64,000 bases of DNA, taken from positions 558,001 to 622,000 of the forward strand of contig NZ_CP117877.1 in assembly GCF_028736115.1 (NCBI RefSeq), given 5' to 3'. The DNA is from Mucilaginibacter sp. KACC 22063 (lineage in GTDB: Bacteria > Bacteroidota > Bacteroidia > Sphingobacteriales > Sphingobacteriaceae). A program made the position numbers and the translations under genes. Below are positions 9,461 through 18,138 of the stretch, one piece after another; positions within the stretch are counted from its first letter, which is position 1, and every line of letters starts with the position of its first letter. A model generated the notes under the pieces. The model had not been told where the DNA came from and made no database searches. It saw only the letters and a program-made list of their open reading frames with translations.

Positions 9461-10235
9461 TTTACTGCTTTTAAGCGGTATTATTATACTGGCAAGCTGC
9501 CATTCAAAAAAACAACTGGTAAAACGCCAGGCAGATTCATCGGCTGTACGTACCGACAATGCCGCTTCGGCTGTAAAGAATAAGATCAATGCGATAAAAA
9601 GCAAACAGGTCAGCTTTACTACTTTCTCTGGCAAGGCCAAAACTAAGCTAAATGTAAATGGCAACAGTAATGACGTTACCATGAATATCCGCATTCAGAA
9701 AAATCAGAAGATCTGGGTTTCCATTACAGCGGTTATAGGTATAGAGGTTGCCCGTGCTTTAATTACTCCGGACAGTATCCTGGTGATCAATAAACTGCAA
9801 AGCGTATATATCAAAAAGCCTTTCAGCTATATTTATACTTACGCCAGCAGGCAGGTAAATTACAAAACAGTTGAATCATTGCTGGTTGGTAATGCTATTC
9901 CGGAGTTGCTGAATGAAAATGGTAAACTGGAGCCATCAAACGGAAATGTAGTTATCGACGGCCAATTACAGGATTTACTGTACAAGCTGATTATTGGTCC
10001 TGATTTAAAAGTGACCAGTACAGATTTAAGTAACCAGTCAGCAGGCCAGTCGTTGCATATCGATAACAGTGCATTTGTACAGGCGGATGGCAGGGTCATT
10101 CCATCAGAGATTGCTTTTTCATCAACAGTGAAAAACAAAACGATACAGGCAGACCTGAAATACTCAAAAACAGAGTTTGATCAGCCGCTTGATTTTCCGT
10201 TTAGCATACCATCCCGTTTTTCACAGGTAAATTAA
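9438..10235 (+). CDS. DUF4292 lipoprotein
   Basis: A 265-residue lipoprotein: MKKSISNSLLLLSGIIILASC gives a clear lipobox (LASC). The rest is mostly beta-strand-like and resembles the DUF4292 family, proteins related in fold to LolA/LolB-type lipoprotein carriers. The gene starts inside the end of the TPR gene (23-base overlap), so the two are translated from one mRNA. Substrate and partner are unknown. Confidence 0.85.
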   Translation: MKKSISNSLLLLSGIIILASCHSKKQLVKRQADSSAVRTDNAASAVKNKINAIKSKQVSFTTFSGKAKTKLNVNGNSNDVTMNIRIQKNQKIWVSITAVIGIEVARALITPDSILVINKLQSVYIKKPFSYIYTYASRQVNYKTVESLLVGNAIPELLNENGKLEPSNGNVVIDGQLQDLLYKLIIGPDLKVTSTDLSNQSAGQSLHIDNSAFVQADGRVIPSEIAFSSTVKNKTIQADLKYSKTEFDQPLDFPFSIPSRFSQVN

Positions 10236-10240
10236 AATTG

Positions 10241-10248
10241 TACTTTTG
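10241..10248 (+). promoter_or_regulatory. -7 promoter box TACTTTTG for the EnvC-like gene
   Basis: An exact TAnnTTTG match in the 18-base gap between two genes, ending five bases before the ATG at 10254. It would give the EnvC-like gene its own leaderless transcript in addition to read-through from upstream. Confidence 0.45.
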
Positions 10249-10253
10249 AATTA

Positions 10254-11552
10254 ATGAAAGTTTTAAGATACCTACTTTTCTGCACCCTTGCGCTTACAGC
10301 CCTTAATGCGTTTTCGCAAAGCAGCGCGGAATTGAAAAAACGCCGGGATAAACTGAACCAGGAACTGGAGCAACTAAACGACGAATACCAGGAAACCTTA
10401 AAAAACAAGAAAACCAATCTTAAACAGTTAAATCTGCTTAAAGCGCAGATTTCTGTACGAGAGGACAAGATCAACACTTTAAACTCTGAAGTACGTTTAC
10501 TGGGCAATCAGATCAACGAGAACACCAATACGGTGCATACCTTACAAGGCCAGCTGGATCAGTTGAAAAAGGAGTATGCCGCCATGATTGTGTTTGCTTA
10601 TCATAATCAAAGCGCATACAGTAAATTGATGTTTGTTTTTGCCGCAAAGGATTTTAATCAGGCTTATAAAAGGCTGAAATATTTGCAGCAGTTTGGTGCC
10701 TACCGCGAGCGCCAGGCGGCATCTATACAAGGCACCCAGCACGAACTGAATCACAAGATCACCCAGCTTGACCGCACTAAGAATGAGCAGGCCAATCTGT
10801 TAAAGGATCAGGAAAAAGAAAAAGAAAAACTGGGTAAAGAAAAAAATGACCAGGTGGTTGTTATCAGTACCTTATCTAAGCAACAAGGCGAACTTAAGCA
10901 ACAACTTAAAGCTGCGCAAAGGCAAAAAGCCCAGATTGAACGGCAGATACAGGTGGCTATACGCCGCGAGGTGGAAGAAGCCCGCCGAAGGGCGGAGGCC
11001 GAAGCACGCGCAGCTGCAGCTCGCCTTGCTGCTGAAAGAGCGAAAGCCGCAGCCGCAGGTAATGCTGCTCCTGTAGCCCCAAAAGCTGCTCCTGCAAAAT
11101 CTACCAATAGCGAATTGCTTAACGCGACACCAGAAGCTGCAAAACTTTCAAACGACTTTTTAGGTAACAAAGGACGCCTGCCGTGGCCGGTTGCAAATGG
11201 CATTATAACCCAGGAGTTCGGTATGACGTATATCGAAGGTATCAAAACAGATAACCCCGGTATTGATATCCGCACGGGCAGTGGTGCAGCCGTTCGTACC
11301 GTATTTTCAGGAGAAGTTACAAGCGTGAACAATATTAGTGGTACTTATCTCGTTGTAGTAAGACACGGCGAATATTTTACCGCCTATGCAAACCTAAGAT
11401 CTGTCAGTGTTTCTAAAGGAGAAAAAGTGGGCATTAAGCAATCGGTAGGTACCGTTGCTACAGATGCAGCCACCGGCGAAACACAGGTTCACTTTGAATT
11501 ATATAAAGGCCAAACGGCTGTAAATCCTAAGTTATGGCTTGCGCCTCAATAA
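10254..11552 (+). CDS. EnvC-like murein hydrolase activator, degenerate LytM (M23) domain
   Basis: A 432-residue exported protein: signal peptide, a long coiled coil (about residues 22-265) with an Ala/Arg-rich tail, a linker, then an M23/LytM domain. The zinc ligands of active LytM enzymes are HxxxD and HxH; here the corresponding positions are N334xxxD338 and Q411-V-H413, so two of the four ligands are missing. That matches EnvC/NlpD-type proteins, which do not cut peptidoglycan but activate amidases. Role in daughter-cell separation is inferred from the family. It is followed by the tatA genes. Confidence 0.88.
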   Translation: MKVLRYLLFCTLALTALNAFSQSSAELKKRRDKLNQELEQLNDEYQETLKNKKTNLKQLNLLKAQISVREDKINTLNSEVRLLGNQINENTNTVHTLQGQLDQLKKEYAAMIVFAYHNQSAYSKLMFVFAAKDFNQAYKRLKYLQQFGAYRERQAASIQGTQHELNHKITQLDRTKNEQANLLKDQEKEKEKLGKEKNDQVVVISTLSKQQGELKQQLKAAQRQKAQIERQIQVAIRREVEEARRRAEAEARAAAARLAAERAKAAAAGNAAPVAPKAAPAKSTNSELLNATPEAAKLSNDFLGNKGRLPWPVANGIITQEFGMTYIEGIKTDNPGIDIRTGSGAAVRTVFSGEVTSVNNISGTYLVVVRHGEYFTAYANLRSVSVSKGEKVGIKQSVGTVATDAATGETQVHFELYKGQTAVNPKLWLAPQ

Positions 11553-11563
11553 TTTAGTTAAAC

Positions 11564-11591
11564 TTTGTAATATAATAATTGTCTATATTTG
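11564..11591 (+). promoter_or_regulatory. Promoter of the first tatA gene
   Basis: TTTG at 11564-11567 and TATATTTG at 11584-11591, separated by 16 bases, match the Bacteroidota -33/-7 pair. The ATG is 15 bases downstream. Confidence 0.6.
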
Positions 11592-11606
11592 TAAATCATT
11601 CATAGT

Positions 11607-12044
11607 ATGTTTCACCCGGTTTTATTATTCCTGAATATTGGTACCCCAGAGATGATCCTCATCCTGTTTGTGGCTTTGTTGCTTTTTGGTGGCGAAAAAC
11701 TACCTCAGCTGGCAAGAGGTCTTGGTAAGGGTATCCGTGATTTTAAAGATGCATCTGAAGGTGTTAAACGCGAAATTCAGAATCAGATTAATACACTTGA
11801 AGAGAAAGACGAGCCTGTTGCACCAGTTGTAGCCGAAACGCCTGAACCAATTGTTGCTAATACGGCACCATTAAGCGGTACAAATTATACAGGTATAGCT
11901 CCGGTTATTGAACATGAAACCAGCCATGCTGATGTTTCTCATTTGATAAGCAACGAAGCACATGTAGAAAATAATGAGAACCATACAGCGGTTTCTGACG
12001 TACATGCAGAAACAAAGGCTGAGGATAAACAACAGTTGAGTTAA
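11607..12044 (+). CDS. tatA: TatA/TatB-family twin-arginine translocase component with long acidic tail
   Basis: A 145-residue protein with one N-terminal membrane helix ([14 protein letters not shown]), the FGGEKLP turn, and an amphipathic helix ([15 protein letters not shown]), the layout of TatA-type subunits that form the pore for folded proteins. After residue 65 comes an acidic, Pro/Val/Thr-rich tail of about 80 residues that short TatA proteins lack. A second, short TatA follows 32 bases later. The longer one may play the TatB-like role, but sequence alone does not settle that. Confidence 0.9.
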   Translation: MFHPVLLFLNIGTPEMILILFVALLLFGGEKLPQLARGLGKGIRDFKDASEGVKREIQNQINTLEEKDEPVAPVVAETPEPIVANTAPLSGTNYTGIAPVIEHETSHADVSHLISNEAHVENNENHTAVSDVHAETKAEDKQQLS

Positions 12045-12076
12045 AAGAATTACATAAACACATAAATCAAATCATC

Positions 12077-12253
12077 ATGGGTGGATTAGGCGCACCAGAA
12101 ATTATTCTGATCATCATCGCAATTTTAATTCTGTTTGGCGGAAAGAAAATTCCTGAACTAATGAAAGGTTTAGGCAAAGGCGTGAAAGAATTTAAAGACG
12201 CACAAAACGGAGAAGGTACTGAAAACAGAACCGGCGAAAAAACCAACGCATAA
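12077..12253 (+). CDS. tatA: Short TatA-type twin-arginine translocase subunit
   Basis: A 58-residue protein that is easily missed because of its size. It reads [20 protein letters not shown] (membrane helix), then [20 protein letters not shown] (the family turn and amphipathic helix), and ends in a short polar tail. It is the minimal TatA form. It lies 32 bases after the longer tatA and is followed by a good terminator, so the two tatA genes form a unit. tatC is not in this window. Confidence 0.92.
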   Translation: MGGLGAPEIILIIIAILILFGGKKIPELMKGLGKGVKEFKDAQNGEGTENRTGEKTNA

Positions 12254-12294
12254 GCGTTAGGTTTAACAAAACCTCCTTATTATACCGAATTAGT

Positions 12295-12343
12295 AAACTT
12301 ATCGGTTGAAATTTACTTTCAACTGATAAGTTTTTTTATTTTT
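12295..12343 (+). terminator. Terminator after the tatA pair
   Basis: A 17-bp stem (12295-12311 with 12317-12333, one G-U pair) with a 5-base loop runs into TTTTTATTTTT. It ends only a few bases before the gatA ATG at 12349; a TATTTTTA sequence at 12337-12344, one base off a -7 box, overlaps its tail. Confidence 0.85.
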
Positions 12344-12348
12344 AGCCC

Positions 12349-13779
12349 ATGGCTATAACTTATCCTTCATACAGTGGGCTTAAAGAAGCATTGTTTTCAG
12401 GCGCTACCACTGCAGAAGAACTGGTAAATAATTATCTGCAAAAAATTAAAGCAAATGCACACCTTAATGCATTTGTGGAAGTTTTCGAGACTGAAGCAAT
12501 TGCACAGGCTAAAGCTGTTGATGCAAAGATTAAAAGTGGCAACGCAGGCCGGCTTGCCGGTATGGTGATCAGCATGAAGGATAATATCCTTTACAAAGGC
12601 CACAAGGTAACCGCCGCTTCTAAGATCCTTAATAATTATACAGCAATTTATTCGTCCACGATAGTGGAACGCCTGCTTGCCGAAGACGCCATTATTATCG
12701 GCAGCTGCAACTGTGACGAGTTTGCCATGGGTGCAGCTAATGAAAATTCATATTACGGCCCCGTTAAAAATTTTGCCGACGAAACCCGCGTTCCGGGTGG
12801 CTCGTCTGGTGGTTCAGCGGTAAGTGTACAGGCGGGTATGTGTCATGCTTCAATAGGTACAGATACGGGCGGTTCTATCCGCCAGCCTGCTTCTTTTTGT
12901 AATGCTGTTGGCTTTAAACCTACCTACGGTACCATATCACGTCACGGTATTATTGCTTATGCATCATCATTTGACCAGGTTGGTACCATTACACGTTCGG
13001 TAGAAGACGCTGCCCTGCTAACAGAAGTAATGGCCGGCCCGGATGAATACGACAGCACACTTATGCAGGCCAAGCCGGCATCGTTAAGCGCAGAGCTAAA
13101 GAAAGTAGAAGCTCCTCAAAAGATCGCTTACCTTAAAGAAGCGCTTGAACGCCCGGGTTTAGACCCCGAAATAAAGGAAGGCTTGCTAAATGCCATTGAA
13201 AAATTAAAACAGGCAGGCCATACGGTTGAGCCGGTATCATTTGAATACCTGGATTACGTAGTGCCAACTTACTATATCCTTACTATGGCAGAGGCTTCGT
13301 CAAATTTAGCCCGTTATGATGGTGTGCATTATGGTTACCGCAGCCCTAATGCGGTCGACCTGACCACTACCTATAAACGCTCACGCTCTGAAGGGTTTGG
13401 TAAAGAAGTAAAACGCCGTATTATGCTGGGTACATTTATATTAAGCGCCGGTTATTACGATGCATATTACACCAAAGCGCAGAAAATGCGCAGGCTGATC
13501 AGAGAAAAAACCTGTGAGATATTGGAGCGATTTGATTTTATCCTTACTCCCACCAGTCCAGAACTGCCACCTAAAATAGCACAGGAAGAACGTGACCCAT
13601 TGGTATCATACCTGGCTGATATTTTTACAGTGCAGGCATCACTTTCAGGGCTTCCGGCAATTTCACTTCCGGTTAAAAATAATGCTGGCAATTTGCCGTT
13701 TGGATTACAATTAACAACCAAAAGGCGTAACGAACAGGGTTTGTTAAATTTTTCTAAAACATTTTTAGATTTAAGTTAA
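12349..13779 (+). CDS. gatA: Asp-tRNA(Asn)/Glu-tRNA(Gln) amidotransferase subunit A
   Basis: A 476-residue amidase-signature enzyme that releases ammonia from glutamine for converting Glu-tRNA(Gln) to Gln-tRNA(Gln). The Ser-cisSer-Lys triad is K77 (SMKDNI), S152 (GGSSGGSA) and S176 (TDTGGSIRQP), and length is right for GatA rather than generic amidases. gatB and gatC are not adjacent, which is common in this phylum. It starts immediately after the tat terminator. Confidence 0.94.
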   Translation: MAITYPSYSGLKEALFSGATTAEELVNNYLQKIKANAHLNAFVEVFETEAIAQAKAVDAKIKSGNAGRLAGMVISMKDNILYKGHKVTAASKILNNYTAIYSSTIVERLLAEDAIIIGSCNCDEFAMGAANENSYYGPVKNFADETRVPGGSSGGSAVSVQAGMCHASIGTDTGGSIRQPASFCNAVGFKPTYGTISRHGIIAYASSFDQVGTITRSVEDAALLTEVMAGPDEYDSTLMQAKPASLSAELKKVEAPQKIAYLKEALERPGLDPEIKEGLLNAIEKLKQAGHTVEPVSFEYLDYVVPTYYILTMAEASSNLARYDGVHYGYRSPNAVDLTTTYKRSRSEGFGKEVKRRIMLGTFILSAGYYDAYYTKAQKMRRLIREKTCEILERFDFILTPTSPELPPKIAQEERDPLVSYLADIFTVQASLSGLPAISLPVKNNAGNLPFGLQLTTKRRNEQGLLNFSKTFLDLS

Positions 13780-13841
13780 TATATTTAATTTAGTGTCATT
13801 GCTTTAACCTAAGCACACAAAGTATTAAACCCTTTATTTAA

Positions 13842-15101
13842 ATGTTGAGATTTTTTACTATTGCTGCTTGTGTTTTGATGTCGAATATGGCGCTTGGTGC
13901 ATCCGAGCACATCGCTTCTTCAGATTCTGCTAACACTAACAAAGCTTACCAGGTCAGTCGCTTTCGCAGCGATACTATTCAGGTACCGGTAATTGCAACG
14001 CCAACCCAGCTAAATAATAACTATCCGGGTTCTTTTATGAAAGGCCGCTTAACGGCAATTCAAAAAGATGTACCTCTGGATTATAACGAATTTGTACAAA
14101 GCTATATAGACAATTATACCAGTCCTAACCGCCGCGATGAAATGGGCCGTATCATTGGCCTGGCTAAGTATTATTTTCCTATTTACGAAAAAGCTTTTGC
14201 CGATGCAGGTATCCCAAAGGAAATTGAATTTCTTTCAATTGTAGAATCTGCGCTAAATCCGAATGCGACTTCACGTGTTGGTGCAGCAGGTTTATGGCAG
14301 TTTATGTCTACCACGGGCCGCACGTATGGCTTAAACATTAATAATTATGTTGATGAACGCCGCGACCCTGTACAGGCAAGCTACGCCGCCGCTGCCTATT
14401 TAAAAGATGCCTACCAAGAGTTTGGCGACTGGCTGTTGGCCATTGCTGCGTATAACTGCGGTAAAGGGAGCGTAGAGCGGGCTATTGAAAAAGCAAACGC
14501 TACAGATTATTGGTCAATCCGCCCATATCTTCCGGTTGAAACCCGCGGATATGTGCCTGCTTATATTGCCGTAGCTTATGTCATGAATTATTTTGATCAG
14601 CATAAGATCACGCCGCAAACCTGCACTTTGCCTATGCAGACTGATACCGTTATGGTAAACAAGTTTGTATCGCTTGATAATATTTCACGTGTGATCAATG
14701 TTGATCTGGCGCAGCTGTCTATTCTTAACCCATCTTATCTGCGCCTTGTGGTAAATGGCACGCCAGCTGTTCCGCGCAGATTGATCATCCCGCAAATAGC
14801 GAAAGAAAAATACAGTGCTTTATATGATGCATTAAATGGCACTACCCTTACCGTTGCTGCCCAGCCGGTGGTGAATACCATTGATCCTGATGCTGGCCCG
14901 GCACAACGCATGCCATCATACCATACCGTTAAAAAGGGCGAAACCCTTGCCGGTATTGCAGACAGGTTTGGAGTTGAGGTGAGTGATCTTAAAGTATGGA
15001 ACCACATTACAGGTAACCGTGCCACTCCGGGGCAGGTACTTAAAGTAAGCGCTCCTGAAAATGTAACCGCTGCCCGCACGGCTATTGCGGCAGGTATGTA
15101 A
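13842..15101 (+). CDS. Lytic transglycosylase (SLT domain) with C-terminal LysM
   Basis: A 419-residue exported MltD-like enzyme that cuts glycan strands of peptidoglycan. After the signal peptide comes the SLT domain: IEFLSIVESALNPNA holds the catalytic Glu, followed by GAAGLWQFMSTTGR and AAYNCGKGSVERAI. The C-terminus has one LysM module (YHTVKKGETLAGIADRFGV) for binding the wall. It lies between gatA and malic enzyme, on the same strand as the EnvC-like gene, adding to the wall-related genes here. Confidence 0.93.
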   Translation: MLRFFTIAACVLMSNMALGASEHIASSDSANTNKAYQVSRFRSDTIQVPVIATPTQLNNNYPGSFMKGRLTAIQKDVPLDYNEFVQSYIDNYTSPNRRDEMGRIIGLAKYYFPIYEKAFADAGIPKEIEFLSIVESALNPNATSRVGAAGLWQFMSTTGRTYGLNINNYVDERRDPVQASYAAAAYLKDAYQEFGDWLLAIAAYNCGKGSVERAIEKANATDYWSIRPYLPVETRGYVPAYIAVAYVMNYFDQHKITPQTCTLPMQTDTVMVNKFVSLDNISRVINVDLAQLSILNPSYLRLVVNGTPAVPRRLIIPQIAKEKYSALYDALNGTTLTVAAQPVVNTIDPDAGPAQRMPSYHTVKKGETLAGIADRFGVEVSDLKVWNHITGNRATPGQVLKVSAPENVTAARTAIAAGM

Positions 15102-15183
15102 AAGCTTAATTTTGTTAGCAAACAATTATTTGCCATCTTGTTGAAAACAAGGCAAACATTCCTTTTCGAGTAAAAAAGAATTG

Positions 15184-15191
15184 TAATTTTG
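15184..15191 (+). promoter_or_regulatory. -7 promoter box TAATTTTG for malic enzyme
   Basis: An exact TAnnTTTG match. It contains the upstream in-frame TTG at 15189, so that codon cannot be the start; the ATG at 15210 lies 18 bases downstream, after AGAAGA. Confidence 0.6.
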
Positions 15192-15209
15192 TCCTTTGAC
15201 TTGAGAAGA

Positions 15210-17492
15210 ATGAATACTACTAACCGTAAGCTGGATGCGCTTAACTATCATGCTAAGGGCCGTCCGGGAAAAATTCAGGTAGTTCCAACAAAACCTACCA
15301 ATTCGCAACGCGACCTTACCATGGCTTATTCGCCCGGCGTTGCAGAACCATGTCTGAAAATTGCCGAAAATACCGACGATGTTTATAAATATACAGCAAA
15401 GGGTAACCTGGTAGCTGTAATCAGTAATGGCACTGCCGTGCTTGGCCTGGGCAACATTGGCCCCGAAGCCAGCAAGCCTGTGATGGAAGGTAAGGGCCTG
15501 CTTTTTAAAATATATGCCGATATCGATGTGTTCGACCTGGAGTTGAACACTCAGAATGTAGATGAATTTGTCAACATCGTGAAGGCGCTTGAACCCACCT
15601 TCGGTGGTGTAAACCTGGAGGATATCTCTGCACCTACCTGCTTTGAAATAGAACGCCGCCTTAAAGCGGAGATGAATATCCCTGTAATGCATGACGACCA
15701 GCATGGTACCGCTATCATTTCGGGTGCAGCGCTTATCAACGCCTGCGAAATACAGGGTAAAGATCTTAGCCAGATAAAAATGGTGGTTAACGGTGCCGGT
15801 GCCGCTGCTGTTTCCTGTTCAAAAATGTACCTTTCACTGGGGGTTAAAAAGGAAAACCTGGTGATGTTCGACATCAATGGCGTTCTTAATAACAGTCGTA
15901 CCGATCTTGACGAAACCAGGATGATGTTTGCCACTGACCGTGCAGATGTGGTTACGCTTTCTGACGCCATGAAAAACGCTGATGTTTTCATCGGTCTTTC
16001 AGCAGGTAATGTGGTAACTCCGGCAATGCTTTTAAGCATGGCCGAAAATCCTATTGTATTTGCAATGGCTAACCCTACCCCGGAGATTGATTATGAAACC
16101 GCAGTAAATACCCGCGAGGACATTATTATGGCTACCGGGCGTTCAGATTTTCCGAACCAGGTAAACAATGTACTGGGTTTCCCTTACATTTTCCGTGGTG
16201 CGCTTGATGTGAGGGCAACAGCCATTAACGAAGAAATGAAGCAGGCGGCAGCGCATGCCATTGCCGAGCTTGCTAAAAAGCCCGTACCGGAAGCGGTTAA
16301 CCTGGCCTATAATACCAAAAATCTGAAATTCGGCCGCGATTATATTATTCCGAAGCCGATGGATCAGCGCCTTATTGTAGAGGTATCAATGGCGGTGGCC
16401 AAAGCAGCCGTTGACTCTGGCGTGGCCCGTAAACAAATTACAGACTGGAATGCTTACGCGGAAGAATTGCAAAACCGTATCGGTAAGGACGACCGCCTGC
16501 TGCGCAGCATTTCTTTAAAAGCCAAGCAAAGCCCTAAACGTGTTGTTTTTGCAGAAGCAGATAATTACAAGATATTACGTGCTGCCCAGATTGTAAAAGA
16601 TGAAGGCATTGCCACACCGATATTGTTAGGGAATAAAGAACGTATAAAGCAGATCATCGAAGAAACAGAACTTGAACTTGGTGATGTGCGTATCATCGAT
16701 CCGCGAAATGAGGATTGCCCGCATGCAGATGAGTATGCCCAGTACCTGTATGAAAAAAGACAGCGCCGCGGCATTACGTTATACGAAGCTAAAAAACTGT
16801 TGACAGACCGTAACTACTATGGCGCATCAATGGTACAGTTTGGCGAGGCCGATGCTTTGATTTCCGGTTTAACTAAAAGCTATGTAAGTACTATAAAACC
16901 GGCATTGCAGATCATAGGTACTGAGCCTGGCGTAAGCCGTGTTGCCGGTATGTATATGATGATTACACAAAAGGGTCCTGTGTTCTTTGGTGATACTACC
17001 GTAAATGTAAACCCCACTGTTGAAGAGCTGGTAGATATCACCGTACTGGTTGAAAAATCTGTACGCCAGTTTAATATACAGCCACGCATTGCCCATTTAT
17101 CATATTCAAACTTTGGCTCTAATGATGGGCCAATTCCTGAGAAATCACGCGAGGCGGTACGCATTCTGCATGAGCGCTATCCGGATATGGTGGTAGATGG
17201 TGAAATGCAGGCTAACTTTGCTATTAATGCTGAACTGCTTGCCGATAATTTTCCGTTTGCAACGCTTAATGGCAAACCGGCCAATACATTGATTTTCCCT
17301 AATCTGGAATCGGGTAACGTAGCTTATAAGCTATTGCAGGAATTAGGTGGAGCTGAGGCTGTTGGCCCCATTTTGCTTGGGCTTAATAAACCTGTACACG
17401 TACTACAATTGGGCAGTTCTGTACGCGAGATCGTAAACATGGTCACCATCGCTGTTCTGGACGCACAACAAAAAGGAGAGCAAAATAAGTAA
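15210..17492 (+). CDS. maeB: NADP-dependent malic enzyme (fused to phosphotransacetylase-like domain)
   Basis: A 760-residue MaeB-type enzyme that oxidatively decarboxylates malate to pyruvate. The N-terminal ~400 residues are the malic enzyme part ([51 protein letters not shown] nucleotide fold). The C-terminal ~330 residues resemble phosphate acetyltransferase ([29 protein letters not shown]), a domain that is regulatory rather than catalytic in relatives. The start was set at 15210 because the longer TTG start lies inside the promoter. It precedes ruvA and sprA in the same direction. Confidence 0.95.
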   Translation: MNTTNRKLDALNYHAKGRPGKIQVVPTKPTNSQRDLTMAYSPGVAEPCLKIAENTDDVYKYTAKGNLVAVISNGTAVLGLGNIGPEASKPVMEGKGLLFKIYADIDVFDLELNTQNVDEFVNIVKALEPTFGGVNLEDISAPTCFEIERRLKAEMNIPVMHDDQHGTAIISGAALINACEIQGKDLSQIKMVVNGAGAAAVSCSKMYLSLGVKKENLVMFDINGVLNNSRTDLDETRMMFATDRADVVTLSDAMKNADVFIGLSAGNVVTPAMLLSMAENPIVFAMANPTPEIDYETAVNTREDIIMATGRSDFPNQVNNVLGFPYIFRGALDVRATAINEEMKQAAAHAIAELAKKPVPEAVNLAYNTKNLKFGRDYIIPKPMDQRLIVEVSMAVAKAAVDSGVARKQITDWNAYAEELQNRIGKDDRLLRSISLKAKQSPKRVVFAEADNYKILRAAQIVKDEGIATPILLGNKERIKQIIEETELELGDVRIIDPRNEDCPHADEYAQYLYEKRQRRGITLYEAKKLLTDRNYYGASMVQFGEADALISGLTKSYVSTIKPALQIIGTEPGVSRVAGMYMMITQKGPVFFGDTTVNVNPTVEELVDITVLVEKSVRQFNIQPRIAHLSYSNFGSNDGPIPEKSREAVRILHERYPDMVVDGEMQANFAINAELLADNFPFATLNGKPANTLIFPNLESGNVAYKLLQELGGAEAVGPILLGLNKPVHVLQLGSSVREIVNMVTIAVLDAQQKGEQNK

Positions 17493-17530
17493 CCCGGTTA
17501 AAAAAATTTCGTAGAAAGAAGTACAGGCAG

Positions 17531-18115
17531 ATGTTTGATTATATTGAAGGCAAATTAGCGTTTAAATCGCCCGCTTATGCAGTAATAGATGTAGGCGGGA
17601 TAGGTTATCACATCAATATCTCTGTGAATACCTATAGTAAACTTGGCGATGCTTTAAAATATAAATTATACACCTGGTTGCATGTAAAAGAAGATGCCCA
17701 CACGCTTTATGGCTTTGCTGATGAAGGCGAACGGCGTCTTTTTTTACATCTGATATCTGTTTCGGGCATTGGCCCCAATACGGCCCGCATGATGCTGTCG
17801 TCCATAACCCCTGAAGAAATACAGGATGCAATTGTTAAAGGCCATGTGCCAACTATACAACGCATAAAGGGTATAGGGCCCAAATCGGCTCAGCGGCTGG
17901 TGCTTGAGTTGCAGGATAAATTAAAGAAAGAAGGTTACGAGACACTTATTGCAGTGCCGCTTAACCATACAGTTAAAGATGAAGCCTTAACCGCATTGGT
18001 AATGCTGGGTTTTGCCCGTAACGTTGCCGAAAAGGTGCTGGATAATGAAATTAAAAGGCAGCCGGAGAGCTTGAATGTTGAACAGCTGATAAAAGCAGCC
18101 TTAAAAAGTTTATAG
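17531..18115 (+). CDS. ruvA: Holliday junction branch migration protein RuvA
   Basis: A 194-residue protein that binds Holliday junctions and loads RuvB. It has the N-terminal OB-fold (MFDYIEGKLAFKSPAYAVID), two helix-hairpin-helix motifs (VSGIGPNTA, IKGIGPKSAQRL) and a C-terminal helical domain III. Length is normal. The sprA gene begins 23 bases downstream, an order I remember as conserved in Bacteroidota. Confidence 0.96.
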   Translation: MFDYIEGKLAFKSPAYAVIDVGGIGYHINISVNTYSKLGDALKYKLYTWLHVKEDAHTLYGFADEGERRLFLHLISVSGIGPNTARMMLSSITPEEIQDAIVKGHVPTIQRIKGIGPKSAQRLVLELQDKLKKEGYETLIAVPLNHTVKDEALTALVMLGFARNVAEKVLDNEIKRQPESLNVEQLIKAALKSL

Positions 18116-18138
18116 TATCGTAAATATTTACTAAACGC

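Noticed and set aside
10808-11332. 174-codon reading frame on the minus strand
   Set aside because: It is the antisense of the coiled-coil and LytM coding sequence; its Ser/Ala-rich composition is a reflection of the Lys/Glu/Ala codons on the real strand.
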